Shown here: piece after piece, positions 22,357 through 32,439 of the stretch
How positions within the stretch are numbered: position 1 is the stretch's first letter
Layout of the letters: each line of letters opens with the position of its first letter
Assembly: GCA_030340625.1 (NCBI GenBank)
Contig: JAOPHQ010005693.1
Span: 1-64,000, forward strand
Length of the DNA: 64,000 nucleotides
Origin: Merluccius polli
Taxonomy: Eukaryota > Chordata > Actinopteri > Gadiformes > Merlucciidae
Direction of reading: 5' to 3'
Program-made: the position numbers and the translations under genes
Notes under the pieces: generated by a model
The model's input: the letters and a program-made list of their open reading frames with translations, nothing else
Databases searched by the model: none
What the model was told of the DNA's origin: nothing

Positions 22357-22522
22357 ATACTTACCTGGCAGGGGAGACACCATGATCAAGAAGGTGGTTC
22401 ACCCAGGGCGAGGCTCGGCCATTGCACTCCGGTTGTGCTGACCCCTGCGAATTCCCCAAATGTGGGAATCTCGACTGCATAATTTCTGGTAGTGGGGGGA
22501 CTGCGTTCTGCGCTCTCCCCTG
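22357..22522 (+). ncRNA. U1: U1 snRNA gene with two extra bases
   Basis: Full U1 from ATACTTACC to CCCCTG. It has one extra G in the SL4 stem region and one extra T in its loop (GCGTTCTGCGCTC for GCGTTCGCGCTC). The 5' splice-site pairing end, SL1 and Sm site are unchanged. The extras lie in a stretch rich in indels, so the real gene may be intact. Confidence 0.85.
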
Positions 22523-22738
22523 ATAAATGTGTACTAAAAACAAGCTGTTCAGTTGCTGTGTGGGTTCGCCAGTTTCACTGTGCGACGGTCGCATCAGTAG
22601 TCCACGTTTGATGTGTTTTCGGTCTACACAGTGGCTCAGCTGAATCTCTTATGCTTTTAAGTTTCCGTTGCCAGCTCAGCCTCTATTTGTTAGTTGCACA
22701 TTGAGCCACACCTCCCGCTCTGTTCTTCAACCCAGTCG

Positions 22739-22784
22739 TCCTCGTTAGTATAGTGAGACCGGCGTTCAGTTCCCCGACGGGGAG
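22739..22784 (+). pseudogene. tRNA-Asp with internal deletion
   Basis: Same deletion form as at 15274, with one base change in the T-stem (GGCGTTCAGTTCCCC) that breaks a pair. Confidence 0.68.
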
Positions 22785-22990
22785 TTGTTCAGGGAGGTAG
22801 TGTTTCTAGCAACCGGCCTGGCCTGTCTTTAAAACCATGTTGGAAGAGTGCCAATCACCAAAGGGCGGGGTCGACTGCCTGCAAGACGCAGTTCATATCT
22901 TACTTTGCACCTCGGCAAGAAGGCCACCGTCGTCCAGCTTACCAAGCCGACCAGTATGACAGGCGGCCCGTGGCCGCAAAGGGGCTGTTT

Positions 22991-23109
22991 AACTCTGGTT
23001 TCTCTACAAAGCGTATAAGCCGTTCGCCTTTTACTAAAGACTTCCGTGGAGAGGAACACCCAAGAGTTCAGTGAATTTTTTGGTGGGCTTTGCTGTTTGG
23101 TAGAGCCCT
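22991..23109 (+). ncRNA. U5: U5 snRNA gene with variant loop flank
   Basis: U5 of 119 nt. CCGTTCGCCTTTTAC replaces CCTTTCGCCTTTTAC beside loop I, and there is one extra T at the Sm site. Loop I itself is intact. Confidence 0.85.
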
Positions 23110-23365
23110 GCGAATTTGTGGAAATGAGCTGCTGGCCTCTCCTCGACTGCCCAACCGCGTTGCTCAGAGCCGTTCCAACGGTACTCTGGTCCAACACCGG
23201 AGTTTGGAACACAAACGATTGAGCCCACCGAACCACCTGCTGTTTTCCAGGGGGCGTGGCTAAACACGAGGTCCTCATTGTTATGCAAAACGACATGCAA
23301 GACCCGAGTTGAAGGGAACTATAACCACAATGCAGTCCTTCCGTCAGAGGCGAGTAACTTGGGGC

Positions 23366-23553
23366 ATCGCTTCTCGGCCTTTTGGCTAAGATCAAGTGTA
23401 GTATCTGTTCTTATCAGTTTAATATCTGATACGTCCCCTATACGGGGACTACATATTAAACGTCTTTTTGGCAACAGGCATCGTTGAAGGAGCTTGCTCC
23501 ATGCGATCCACGCATTGACCCGGTATTGCAGTGCCGCTGGGGACGGTGCGACC
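23366..23553 (+). ncRNA. U2: U2 snRNA gene, uninterrupted, one inserted base
   Basis: Full U2 including GTGTAGTA and all hairpins. The 3' terminus reads GGTGCGACC in place of GGTGCACC. It is the only uninterrupted U2 apart from 13906-14092. The insertion is within the indel-rich stretch. Confidence 0.9.
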
Positions 23554-23696
23554 ACTCTTTGTGAATTAAAATAAATCACGGGCGTCAATCGCTTGAGGAG
23601 AATTTCCCCTCCACCGTCAAAGGCTGGTCGCCAGCTCAGCCTCTATTGTTAAATGCACATCGAGCCACACCTCCGCTCTGTTCTTCAACCCAGTCG

Positions 23697-23727
23697 CCCT
23701 CGTTAGCATAGTGGATAGTATCCCCGC
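23697..23727 (+). pseudogene. tRNA-Asp 5' fragment
   Basis: Same 5' half and breakpoint as in the other units. Confidence 0.66.
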
Positions 23728-24047
23728 ATGTCCATACGCATAGTCCAGTATTTGGTGGGAATATGTTAGCTATTATAAGTACAAGTATTCTGTAAGGCTA
23801 CCGAAAGGAATTCTGGGTATTAAATGGCAGTGAGTCTCTGGAAGAGGAGAACGGGCGGAGAACAGCCTCAAACATTGTAAGCTGTGGCCAATGGGATCGA
23901 GAATAATCTCAAAGATTATAAGGGCAAGCGCAAGTGTAGTTTAGTTGTTCATTGGCTGTCCCACTTTTTAGCTAAAGTCAACCAAAACGCTACAAGTTAT
24001 GTGGGTCAATCAATGGGAAAATAATTCATAAAGTATTAATAGATAGA

Positions 24048-24093
24048 ATGCGTCACGAATTTGGCGTGTCATCATGTGACACCGCAGTAACAC
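24048..24093 (-). pseudogene. U6: U6 snRNA with internal deletion
   Basis: Same core deletion as at 14589-14633, followed by the same TATA region. Confidence 0.75.
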
Positions 24094-24359
24094 AAAAGTG
24101 CCCTGAGCCTGGGCTGTATATATATAGGCCTACTTGTACACCATGCTTCGCTAATGGTGTGTTGTATTAATCGACCGCTTGCCGCCATGTTTAGACACGG
24201 CTGCACCTCCCATTATTCCTGTTTGTCGGTGGCACCATTTACAACGGCTTGCTCTGCCTGGTGCAGGTTGAAAAGCACATGTACCAAGCGGTTTGCCAAC
24301 CCTCACTCAGAGTAGCACGCGGGGGCATGGCACCGGTTCCTCTGAACGTGTACTACTCT

Positions 24360-24528
24360 ATACTTACCTGCAGGGGAGACACCATGATCAAGAAGGTGGG
24401 TTCACCCAGGGCGAGGGCTCGGCCATTGGCACTCCGGTTGTGCTGACCCCTGCGAATTCCCCAAATGTGGGGAATCTCGACTGCATAATTTCTGGTAGTG
24501 GGGGACTGCTTATCGGCGCTCTCCCCTG
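24360..24528 (+). ncRNA. U1: U1 snRNA gene with several indels
   Basis: Recognisable end to end, but with a lost G at ACCTGCAGG and extra bases at GTGGGTTC, GAGGGCTC, CATTGGCAC and GTGGGGAATC, plus a scrambled SL4 loop (CTGCTTATCGGCGC). It is either a pseudogene or poor consensus; the even spread of +1 homopolymer changes favours the latter. Confidence 0.72.
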
Positions 24529-24747
24529 ATAAATGTGTACAAAAAACAAGCTGTTCAGTTTGCTTGGTGTGGGTTCGCCAGTTCACTGTGCGACGGTCGC
24601 ATACAGTAGTCCACGTTGATGTGTTTTCGGTCCTACACAGTGGCTCAGCTGAATCTCTTATGCTTTTAAGTTTCCGTTGCCAGCTCAGCCTCTATTTGTT
24701 AGTTGCACATTGAGCCACACCTCCGCTCTGTTTCTTCAACCCAGTCG

Positions 24748-24797
24748 TCCTCGGTTAGTATAGTTGAGACCGGGGGTTCAGTTCCCCGACTGGGGAG
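24748..24797 (+). pseudogene. tRNA-Asp with internal deletion
   Basis: Same deletion form with extra single bases (TCGGTTAG, AGTTGAG, GACTGGGG). Confidence 0.6.
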
Positions 24798-25005
24798 TTG
24801 TTTCAGGGAGGTAGTGTTTCTAAGCAACCGCCTGGCCTGTCTTTTAAAACCATGTTGGAAGATGCCAATCACCAAAGGGCGGGGTCGACTGCCTGCAAGA
24901 CGCAGTTCATATCTTACTTTGCACCTCGGCCAAGAAGGCCACCGTCGTCCAGCTTACCAAGCCGACCAGTATGACAGGCGGCCCGTGGCCGCAAAGGGCT
25001 GTGTT

Positions 25006-25123
25006 AACTCTGGTTTCTCTACAAAGCGTATAAGCCTTTCGCCTTTTACTAAAGACTTCCGTGGAGAGGAACACCCAAGAGTTCAGTGTATTTTTGGTGG
25101 GCTTTGCTGTTTGGTAGAGCCCT
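25006..25123 (+). ncRNA. U5: U5 snRNA gene
   Basis: Complete 118-nt U5; one change (GTGTATTTTTGG) at the 5' edge of the Sm site. Loop I and the 3' hairpin are intact. Confidence 0.9.
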
Positions 25124-25379
25124 GCGAATTTGTGGAAATGACTGCTGCCTCATCCTCGACTGCCCCAACCGCGTTGCTCAAGAGCCGTTCAACGGTACTC
25201 TGGTCCAACCACCGAGTTTGGAACACAAACGATTGAGCCCTACCGAACAACCTGCTTGTTTTCCAGGGGGGCGTGGCTAAACACGAGGGTCTCATTGTTA
25301 TGCCAAAACGACATGCAAGACCCGAGTTGAAGGGAACTATAACCACAATGCAGTCTTCCGTCAGAGGCAGTACTTGGGC

Positions 25380-25403
25380 ATCGCTTCTCGGCCTTTGGCT
25401 AAG
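25380..25403 (+). pseudogene. U2: U2 5' fragment upstream of K4
   Basis: Same fragment with the same missing T as before K2 and K3. Confidence 0.9.
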
Positions 25404-25676
25404 ACTGCGATCGCCTCCACTTGGTTTGTTATAGTTACGCCTGTTCTGTGGCGTGAGTATAGCAAACTCGGAGGATATTGAACACATTCCTTGTTGCAGC
25501 AATTAAAGTATCTTTGTGACTTTAACAAACACTTCAAGGAATTCATTGTACTTTGGGGAGAGGACCACGAGGTAGTGTTTTTATATTATTTATTTGCTTT
25601 TTATTGGTTTTACTTGGTTTTACTTGAGTATTTATTTGGTTTTTAGTGTTTTTTAAGCACGTGGGTGCCTTCGACC

Positions 25677-26981
25677 ATGTCGGTCAACCAGACCGGCATG
25701 AGGAGGCACCACAGTGTTCGTTTTAAACTGAAACCTGTAAAATGGCTCGACAACACTGATATCCCGGCTCGACTTCTCACGGAAGCTTATCCAAGGAACC
25801 TTAAAATTCAACCCCAACGACCTGAACTGCATTTTGACTCTGCCCTTTCAACAAAGGATTTGATGATAAGCTTCCGTGCCGCAAACAACCTTAAATGAAT
25901 TTTGGACAAGATTTGAACCTGTTAAGGACCAGTTTTCAGCATTTGAAGTGGAGAGACTAAATGACAATGCTATGAAAACAGTAAATTGTCAGGGTTGTTC
26001 AATGAAACAGTGAATGCTGATGATATTTGCGTATGGCTGGGTAGATACTGCACTGTGAGGGCCCAGGCTACCAAGGGTGAGGGATGAGGATGGCATCTGG
26101 AACTGCGCATGGAGGGTCCCCATTCAACAATGGCGGTGACCCCCATGGCTACCAGGGCCTGAAACATCTCCCATCCATGATAGTTCTTGGAGAGAACAGG
26201 GGCTACATACACTACCAGGGACAGCCCAAGCTCTGCCGCAAGTGTGGAGAGCATGGGCACCTGGCAGAAGTCTGTGAAAAGGTTGTTTGTGGAAAATGTA
26301 GAGAAATTGGACACTCTTTTGAAGAGTGCACCAATGGCAGAAAGTGCAACCTCTGTGGAGACTCAAAACACCTCTTCAGAGATTGTCCGAAATCCTTTGC
26401 CAACAAGGTCAAACAAGCCAAACAAACAAATGTGCTAACTGACCAAGCTAGGCCGGAAAATTCAAATCTCCCGCCCAAAAACTGTGATTGGAGGAGAAGT
26501 CCAGGGAGAGGCGGGAGAGGGGGAGGGGCCTGTAGTTGCCCCACAAAGTGGTGAGGCGGAACTGGGTGGGGCAGCTCAGGCAGAAGGCGGAGCTGGGGAA
26601 AACTCCCCTTCAGACTCCGATGAAACCGGAAGTATGGTAACAATCAGCCTGGGGGAGGAGTCTGAAGGGGAGTCCAGCGAAGCCACCCTCCCAGGAGCCC
26701 AGCCTGGTAAGAGAACAGCGTCTGAGTTGTCCTCTGAGAGCCAAGGAGCCTCAGAGAAAAGGGGAAGAGCTGGATCCTCAGACAGCCCAACTGTGGAGGA
26801 GTCCAGAGACTTCCCCAACAACCCTCCCAACACTGTTTCCTTTTTAAATGTTGCACTACAGTCAACCCCCAAGGACTCTGTTTTTGACCAAACCAGAGTC
26901 TGGCAAGGGGATGAAGCAGCAGATCTTTCCCCATCCCCCATTGGGGTAAAGGAAGAGCTTCATTCACAAAGCATTGGATGA
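25677..26981 (+). pseudogene. K4 ORF1, frameshifted in N-terminal half
   Basis: Extra bases near 25740, 25849, 25866, 25887, 25985 and 26139 disrupt the first half. From about 26084 the three knuckles are open, but one extra C near 26475 shifts the tail to another frame (26484-26981). The tail differs from K1-K3 by a few substitutions shared with K5 and K6 (AEAEGG region, EELHSQSIG end). Confidence 0.84.
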
Positions 26982-27022
26982 CTTTTAAATGGTTTTAACC
27001 CTGTACCATCTGTAGTCTTTTA

Positions 27023-30000
27023 ATGCATACCTGGCTTTTAAACACCATACTCATGGTTCTCACCTTTTCCACACTCAATGTGAGAAGTGTGAAATCTGGA
27101 GTTAGAGCACAAACGATTTTATCCTTTCTAAAAAATGTTAAGTCAGATGTGTTTTTATTACAAGAATGTGCCTTGCCGTTTTTAAAAGAATACACACAAT
27201 GGGAAGAAAAGTGGCCACACAAATCAATATGGAGCGGGTCTAATGAAAACAAAAGTGATGGTGTGGCCATTTTAATCAAGAACCCTTCAATTCTGGTGAA
27301 AGGTAGCACTGTGGTGAGAGACGGTCGGGCACTTTTAGCACACTTGACTTTTATGGGAAGGGATTTTAATCTCTTAAACATTTATGGTCACAATGACAAA
27401 AATGACAGGTATGACCTTTTAGAAGCTATGCAGCCCCACATGCTAGGCCGAGTGCCATTGGTTTTAGGGGGAGATTTTAACTGTTTTAAATAGCAGCGAT
27501 AGGAGAGGGGCAGGGGAAGATTTTAAAGTAGACAAGTCGTCGGTTTTATTGCAGGGACTATGCAGGGATTTTAAACTCAAAGACTGTTTTAAAACCTTGC
27601 ATCCAAGAGAGGAGGGCTTCACCTGGTTCAGTGGTGACGGTTCCAGAGCCTCTCGCATAGACTACGTTTTTACCCGAGACTGTCTCCCGACCGATGCTAG
27701 ATTAACCCCTGTTTTCTTCTCAGATCACGCTATGCTCTCCTGCACCCTTTCACTCTCTTCGGGTGTGACTACAGGCAGTGGTCTGTGGAAACTGAATTGC
27801 TCCCTTTTAGAAGATAAGGAGTTAGTCAGTCAGTACAGGGAGCAATTCAGTCAATGGCAGACCCTCCAAGACTTTTACGAAACACGCGCACGTTGGTGGG
27901 AAATGGTGAAGGGAAGGACACAGACTTTTTTTAAAAAGGCCGGGAAAACAAAGAAAAATAAAGAAAACAGAAGCATGATGGGGCTGCAAAGAAGACTACA
28001 GCGGTATTTTAAACTAATTCAACAAGGTTTCGATTTTAATGAAGAAATTAAGCAGGTAAAACAGGAAATGTTGGTTTTAGCAGACATTAAAAGCAAAGGA
28101 ATAATCATAAGAAGTAAAGAAAGAGACATCGAAGAAGGGGAAAAATGCACAAGATATTTTTTTAAGAAAATCATGGACAAGGGAGAGGGTATTTTTAAAC
28201 TAAAGAAAACAAATGGAGAACAAACAAAAACACTCGAAGAAATGAACAAAGTAATAGAAGAATTTTATGGAGAACTGTACCAAGAAAAACACATAGAAAA
28301 ACAAGCAACAACTGGGATTTTAAAAGAACATAGAGAAAAAAATAGATGAAAGTACATTTTTAACCCGAGATTTTAACCTTTTAGAACTGCACAAATGCTT
28401 GTCGGGTTTTAAAAGGGGAAAATCACCGGGTGAAGATGGGCTTCCATTTGAATTTTATCTCACTTTCTGGGACATTTTAGCACCTGACCTACTGACTGTT
28501 TTTACAGATTTTGAAAGACTAGGCCGACTACCAGACAGCTTTAGAGTAGGGATAGTGAAACTACTGCACAAAAAAGATGACAGGACCGACTTAAAGAACT
28601 GGTGACCAATTACCCTTTTAAACTTTGACTGTAAACTTTTTAGCAAACAGAATGTCTGTGGTTTTAGGGGACGTAATCCACCCGGATCAAACCTGTGGCA
28701 TACCGGGGAGGAAGATCACCGATAGCCTCGTACTGATTAGAGACACCATCTGTTATGCGAGAGACAGAAACATCCGGCTAGTAGTCCTAAATTTAGATTT
28801 TGAGAAAGCATTTGATCGAGTCTCGCACCAGTACCTATTTCAGGTACTGCAAAAAATGGGCTTCCCAGAGAGGTATATAGAGTGGGTGGGATTGCTGTAT
28901 CGGGACATCAACAGCAAATTTCTTGTTAATGGGCAACTGACAAAAGCAGTAGACTTGCGCTGCGGGGTCCGTCAGGGCTGTCCGTTATCTGCCCTCCTGT
29001 ACGTGGCATGCATAGAACCACTGGCACAGGTCTTGAGAAGGGACCAATGGATTAAAGGGGTGGGCATACCGGGTAGTGGGGGACTCACAAGTAAATGTGT
29101 TTTATATATGGACGACGTCAACATTTTATGCACCGACCTTTTATCAGTACACAGGACACTGGACCTGACTGACTGCTACGGACAGGCCTCTGGGTCCAAA
29201 CTCAACAGAGGGAAGACCCAAGCCCTTTTTTATGGACCGTGGACAGCGACCGAGAAGACCGGACTCCCCTTGACTGTAAAACAGACCGACTTTAAAATAC
29301 TCGGGGTCAAATTTGACAGGGAGGGGGAGGGGGACAGAAAATTGGCCGGACATGGTAGGGAAAGTGAGGCAGAGACTGGGATACTGGGGGACTTAGAGGA
29401 CTGACAATAGAAGGAAAGGTTTTAATCATCAAAGCAGTGATTTTACCTTTGCTTTTATTGATAAGCTCGGTTTTTATTCCACCTCGCAGAGTGCTTTTAT
29501 AAATAGAACGTGCACTATTTTATTTCTTGTGGGGGTCCAAGTGGGAAAGACTAAAAAGAACAGACATGAAAAAGACAAAAGAAAAAGGGGGGGAAAGGAG
29601 TCCCGGACCTCCACTTGTTTTTAGGAAGCAGATATACGGCAATACACTTCAAACATGCCACGGCCCCATCCAGAGAAAACAAAACTACAGCAATGGCACG
29701 ATTCTGGATGGGGTCCTATCTCAGAAAATTCTATTTTTTTAAAACAGATCTGAGGACACCAGTATCTTTTAATTTGCCACAGTCTTATGCTTTTATTGAG
29801 AAGTTTTTAAAACATTTTAATCTTGAAAAAGAGGATTTTAATGTTTTAACTAACCACCGTTTTATTATTACGGTTGTGCAGGAGCGGGAAGCAGTGAGTC
29901 CAGTGCGCGGGCTCGGATTTGGAGAGCCCACAACCGTTTGGCGCAACGTGAACCATCCTGCTCTCCCCAACAGACTCCGGGACCTGTCGTGGATGGCGGC

Positions 30001-30499
30001 TCATGAGATCCTCCCGGTCAGGGCCGTCATGCACTCCCGGGGCATGTCAGCATCCCAAACATGCCCCCGACCTGGTTGTGGCGCTCCTGAGTCGGTGAGG
30101 CATCTGTTCTGGGAGTGCAGCGCTGCTGGGGACCAGTGGGCAATGGCCGGCTCCCTGAAATTCCCGTACTTACCAGCAAGGGAGGTCCTGACTAGTGCTG
30201 TACGGGGTGAGCCAAAGAAATCAGCCACCATCAATTTTTTCCAAGCAGTGGCTCACCCTGGCCGCCATCAAAGACGCCATATGGACCTCCAGAAACTTGC
30301 TGGTAAGAAAGCACATGCAGATCCCCCCCGTGGCTGTGATCCGGATGGCCGCAGCGACGGTCCAAGAGGCCGTTGCTGCATGCGGCAGGCCTAGGACACA
30401 GCCACAAAGAAGAATCGCCTCTGTGCCCATTCGGACGAGGGAGCCGGAGCCACACAAGGAAAGGTCCCGGCAGCGGCGGTCACCTGGCTCTCCGGGTGA
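27023..30499 (+). pseudogene. K4 ORF2 (APE-RT), broken
   Basis: Open segments are 27023-27493 (APE first half), 27549-28349 (APE end and linker) and 28625-29404 (RT with RQGCPLS and YMDD). Lesions are a 2-nt loss near 27484, +1 A near 28321, a CGA-to-TGA nonsense at 28602, a 12-nt loss near 28640, +1 G near 29331, and the TAA/TAG-creating change near 29500. The C-terminal zinc motif is still readable near 30060-30120. Confidence 0.85.
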
Positions 30500-30859
30500 G
30501 GCAGGTGGGAAGGAGCAGAGGGGGGGAATCTCCTCTGAGCAACAGGTTCCGAGAGACCAACACTGTTGGAGAGATCAGGATGGGGCTTTTTGATAAGGTC
30601 TCCTCCCGTTCCTGCACAACCTTCCTTTTACCATTTTAAAAGCATTGACAAGGATTTTATAAAACTACAACATTTGTAATATTTATTTTGAACATACTTG
30701 TTTTTTAACAATGTGATGTTTTTATATTTGTTGTTTTTATAATGTCTTTTAAAGGTGTCTGCTTTTAAAACAATGGACTAAGTTATAAGATGTAAATTAA
30801 AAGAACTGGTGTCAATAAAAACTTTTCAAACGAAAAAAAATCTGTGGATGGTCTAGAAG

Positions 30860-32431
30860 ATGGCCAGTGGGAGTGTACCTCAGGCAGCCATGTCGGCTGG
30901 CCTGCGTAACTCAGTACGGTTTGTCTGGAAGGGAATGGCGATTGGAGGACGGGAGTGGTTCATCAAGACCGTGGTGATAGAAGGGCTGAAGATTGATCCG
31001 GGCCAGGTATTTTGCCTCCAATGGAATGCGTCGGAAAGTGGATATGACCTGACTTTGCACAGTCAGGTCACATACGATCGGCTGCTGGCGACATGCACGG
31101 CCAAGGCAGAGGCGGTGCCTTTTTCATTGTTCCGAGTGGAGCCACTCTGCCAGAGGAGTGTGCGGATTGTGACTGTACACATGTACAATCCTCATGTGGG
31201 GGATGCGGCAGTGGCGCTGTTCCTGGGCAGGTACGGGAAGGTGGACAAGCCGGTCAAGTACCTGAGGGACAACTACGGCATCTGGTCTGGTCGGCGACAG
31301 TTCCGGGTCCTCCTCGGGGATGATCCGGACAGCAGCGACGGCCTTCGGCACCCTCCAGCCTACTTCACGGTTGGGGGGGACAGGGGTTATTTGTTTTACT
31401 CTGGCCAGCCGAGTTTTTGTCGGCAGTGTCGCAGCTTCGGACATATGGCAGCTGGCTGCGCTCAGGTTCGCTGCCGGAACTGTGGAGGTGCTGGACACGG
31501 CGCTGCCTCTTGCGCTGCACCGCGGGCCTGCCATGGGTGTGGGGCAACGGGGCACCTTTTCCGGGACTGCCCTTCTCGTGCCCGCACGTATGCAGATGTG
31601 GCAGGGGAGAAGCAAGCCCCAAGCCTAAGGCCACTGGAGGAGGTGCTGCAGGAGAACCGGGGAGCGGAAGGAGCCCCCCCGGCTGGGTTGACGGGTCCGG
31701 CTGCAGAGGTGGTTCCGGCTGTGAGGGCCATTCCGGCCGATGGGGTTAAGCCGGTAGTGGAGGTATTACCTGTTTCAGGGGGATGCCTTGTGGGTACGGA
31801 GGTGCTGGTGAGCCTGGGGGACTCCTTGACTCTGGAGGGGTCCTGGGCGGATTGTGAGATGGATTCAGAGAGTGGGGATTTGGCGGAGGCTGTTTCAGGA
31901 GGTGTGAGGAGGAGGAGGGCGTCCTCAGGAGGGGAGCCGCCAGAGCTGTCAGTGGAGGCTGGTCGGTCGGAGCCGATGGTGCAGGTTCGCAGGAGGAGGA
32001 AGAAGAGGAAGGGGATGCAGGCTGGCAGTCGGGCAGAGGAGGTGGCCGAGGGGGCCCCTTTGAAGCTCTCGGGCCACTACGATGCTCTCGCCGGGGACTC
32101 AGGGGAAGATGAGTCCAGTGGACGGTCGGCTGTAAAAGAGGGAGATACTGGCCTCTCGACCAGAGGGCGGGGCACAGGCCATGAAGCAGAAGGTGCGGAG
32201 GCTGGTCCTGTTATCGTCGTCTCTGAGGATGTGGATATGGTGGATGGCTTTGGGGTGGCATCTCGACCGGTGGATTTGGGGCCGGTGTCACCTTTGAGCC
32301 CTGCGCGCTCTTTCCTGGAGGCCGGATCGCCCAGTAGTATCCTCTACCTTCAGGAGTTTGAGTCCTTTGACCCTGATAGCTCTTTGGGGACAGAGGCTGA
32401 AGGGACTGTGGGTGAGACTGAAAGTGTTTAA
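30860..32431 (+). CDS. B1 ORF1: CCHC gag-like protein (intact, 523 aa)
   Basis: Uninterrupted 523-codon ORF1. The N-terminal ~180 residues (start MASGSVPQAAMSAG) correspond in position to the conserved N-terminal region of families A and C. Three CX2CX4HX4C knuckles lie at residues ~187-200 (CRQCRSFGHMAAGC), 205-218 (CRNCGGAGHGAASC) and 224-237 (CHGCGATGHLFRDC). A long Gly/Glu/Ser-rich tail with a basic RRRRKKRKG patch near residue 380 follows; the patch could act in nuclear import or RNA binding (inference). The stop lies 8 nt before the ORF2 start. It is the only complete ORF1 of this family in the window. Confidence 0.9.
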   Translation: MASGSVPQAAMSAGLRNSVRFVWKGMAIGGREWFIKTVVIEGLKIDPGQVFCLQWNASESGYDLTLHSQVTYDRLLATCTAKAEAVPFSLFRVEPLCQRSVRIVTVHMYNPHVGDAAVALFLGRYGKVDKPVKYLRDNYGIWSGRRQFRVLLGDDPDSSDGLRHPPAYFTVGGDRGYLFYSGQPSFCRQCRSFGHMAAGCAQVRCRNCGGAGHGAASCAAPRACHGCGATGHLFRDCPSRARTYADVAGEKQAPSLRPLEEVLQENRGAEGAPPAGLTGPAAEVVPAVRAIPADGVKPVVEVLPVSGGCLVGTEVLVSLGDSLTLEGSWADCEMDSESGDLAEAVSGGVRRRRASSGGEPPELSVEAGRSEPMVQVRRRRKKRKGMQAGSRAEEVAEGAPLKLSGHYDALAGDSGEDESSGRSAVKEGDTGLSTRGRGTGHEAEGAEAGPVIVVSEDVDMVDGFGVASRPVDLGPVSPLSPARSFLEAGSPSSILYLQEFESFDPDSSLGTEAEGTVGETESV

Positions 32432-32439
32432 CCAAGCTC

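Larger units (their letters stand above)
25404..30840 (+). mobile_element. K4: full-length Keno-like LINE in U2
   Basis: Full-length copy whose 3' A run is joined to only TCTG of U2 before family B element B1 begins. It carries derived marks not seen in K1-K3: a stop-creating TTATAAATAG near 29498 and an 8-nt loss at CTGACTAGTGCTG near 30190. Both are shared with K5. Confidence 0.92.

Noticed and set aside
30860..32431. Host zinc-finger (CNBP-like) gene
   Set aside because: Three CCHC knuckles are followed 8 nt later by an APE-RT ORF and flanked by U2 target sequence, so it is LINE ORF1.
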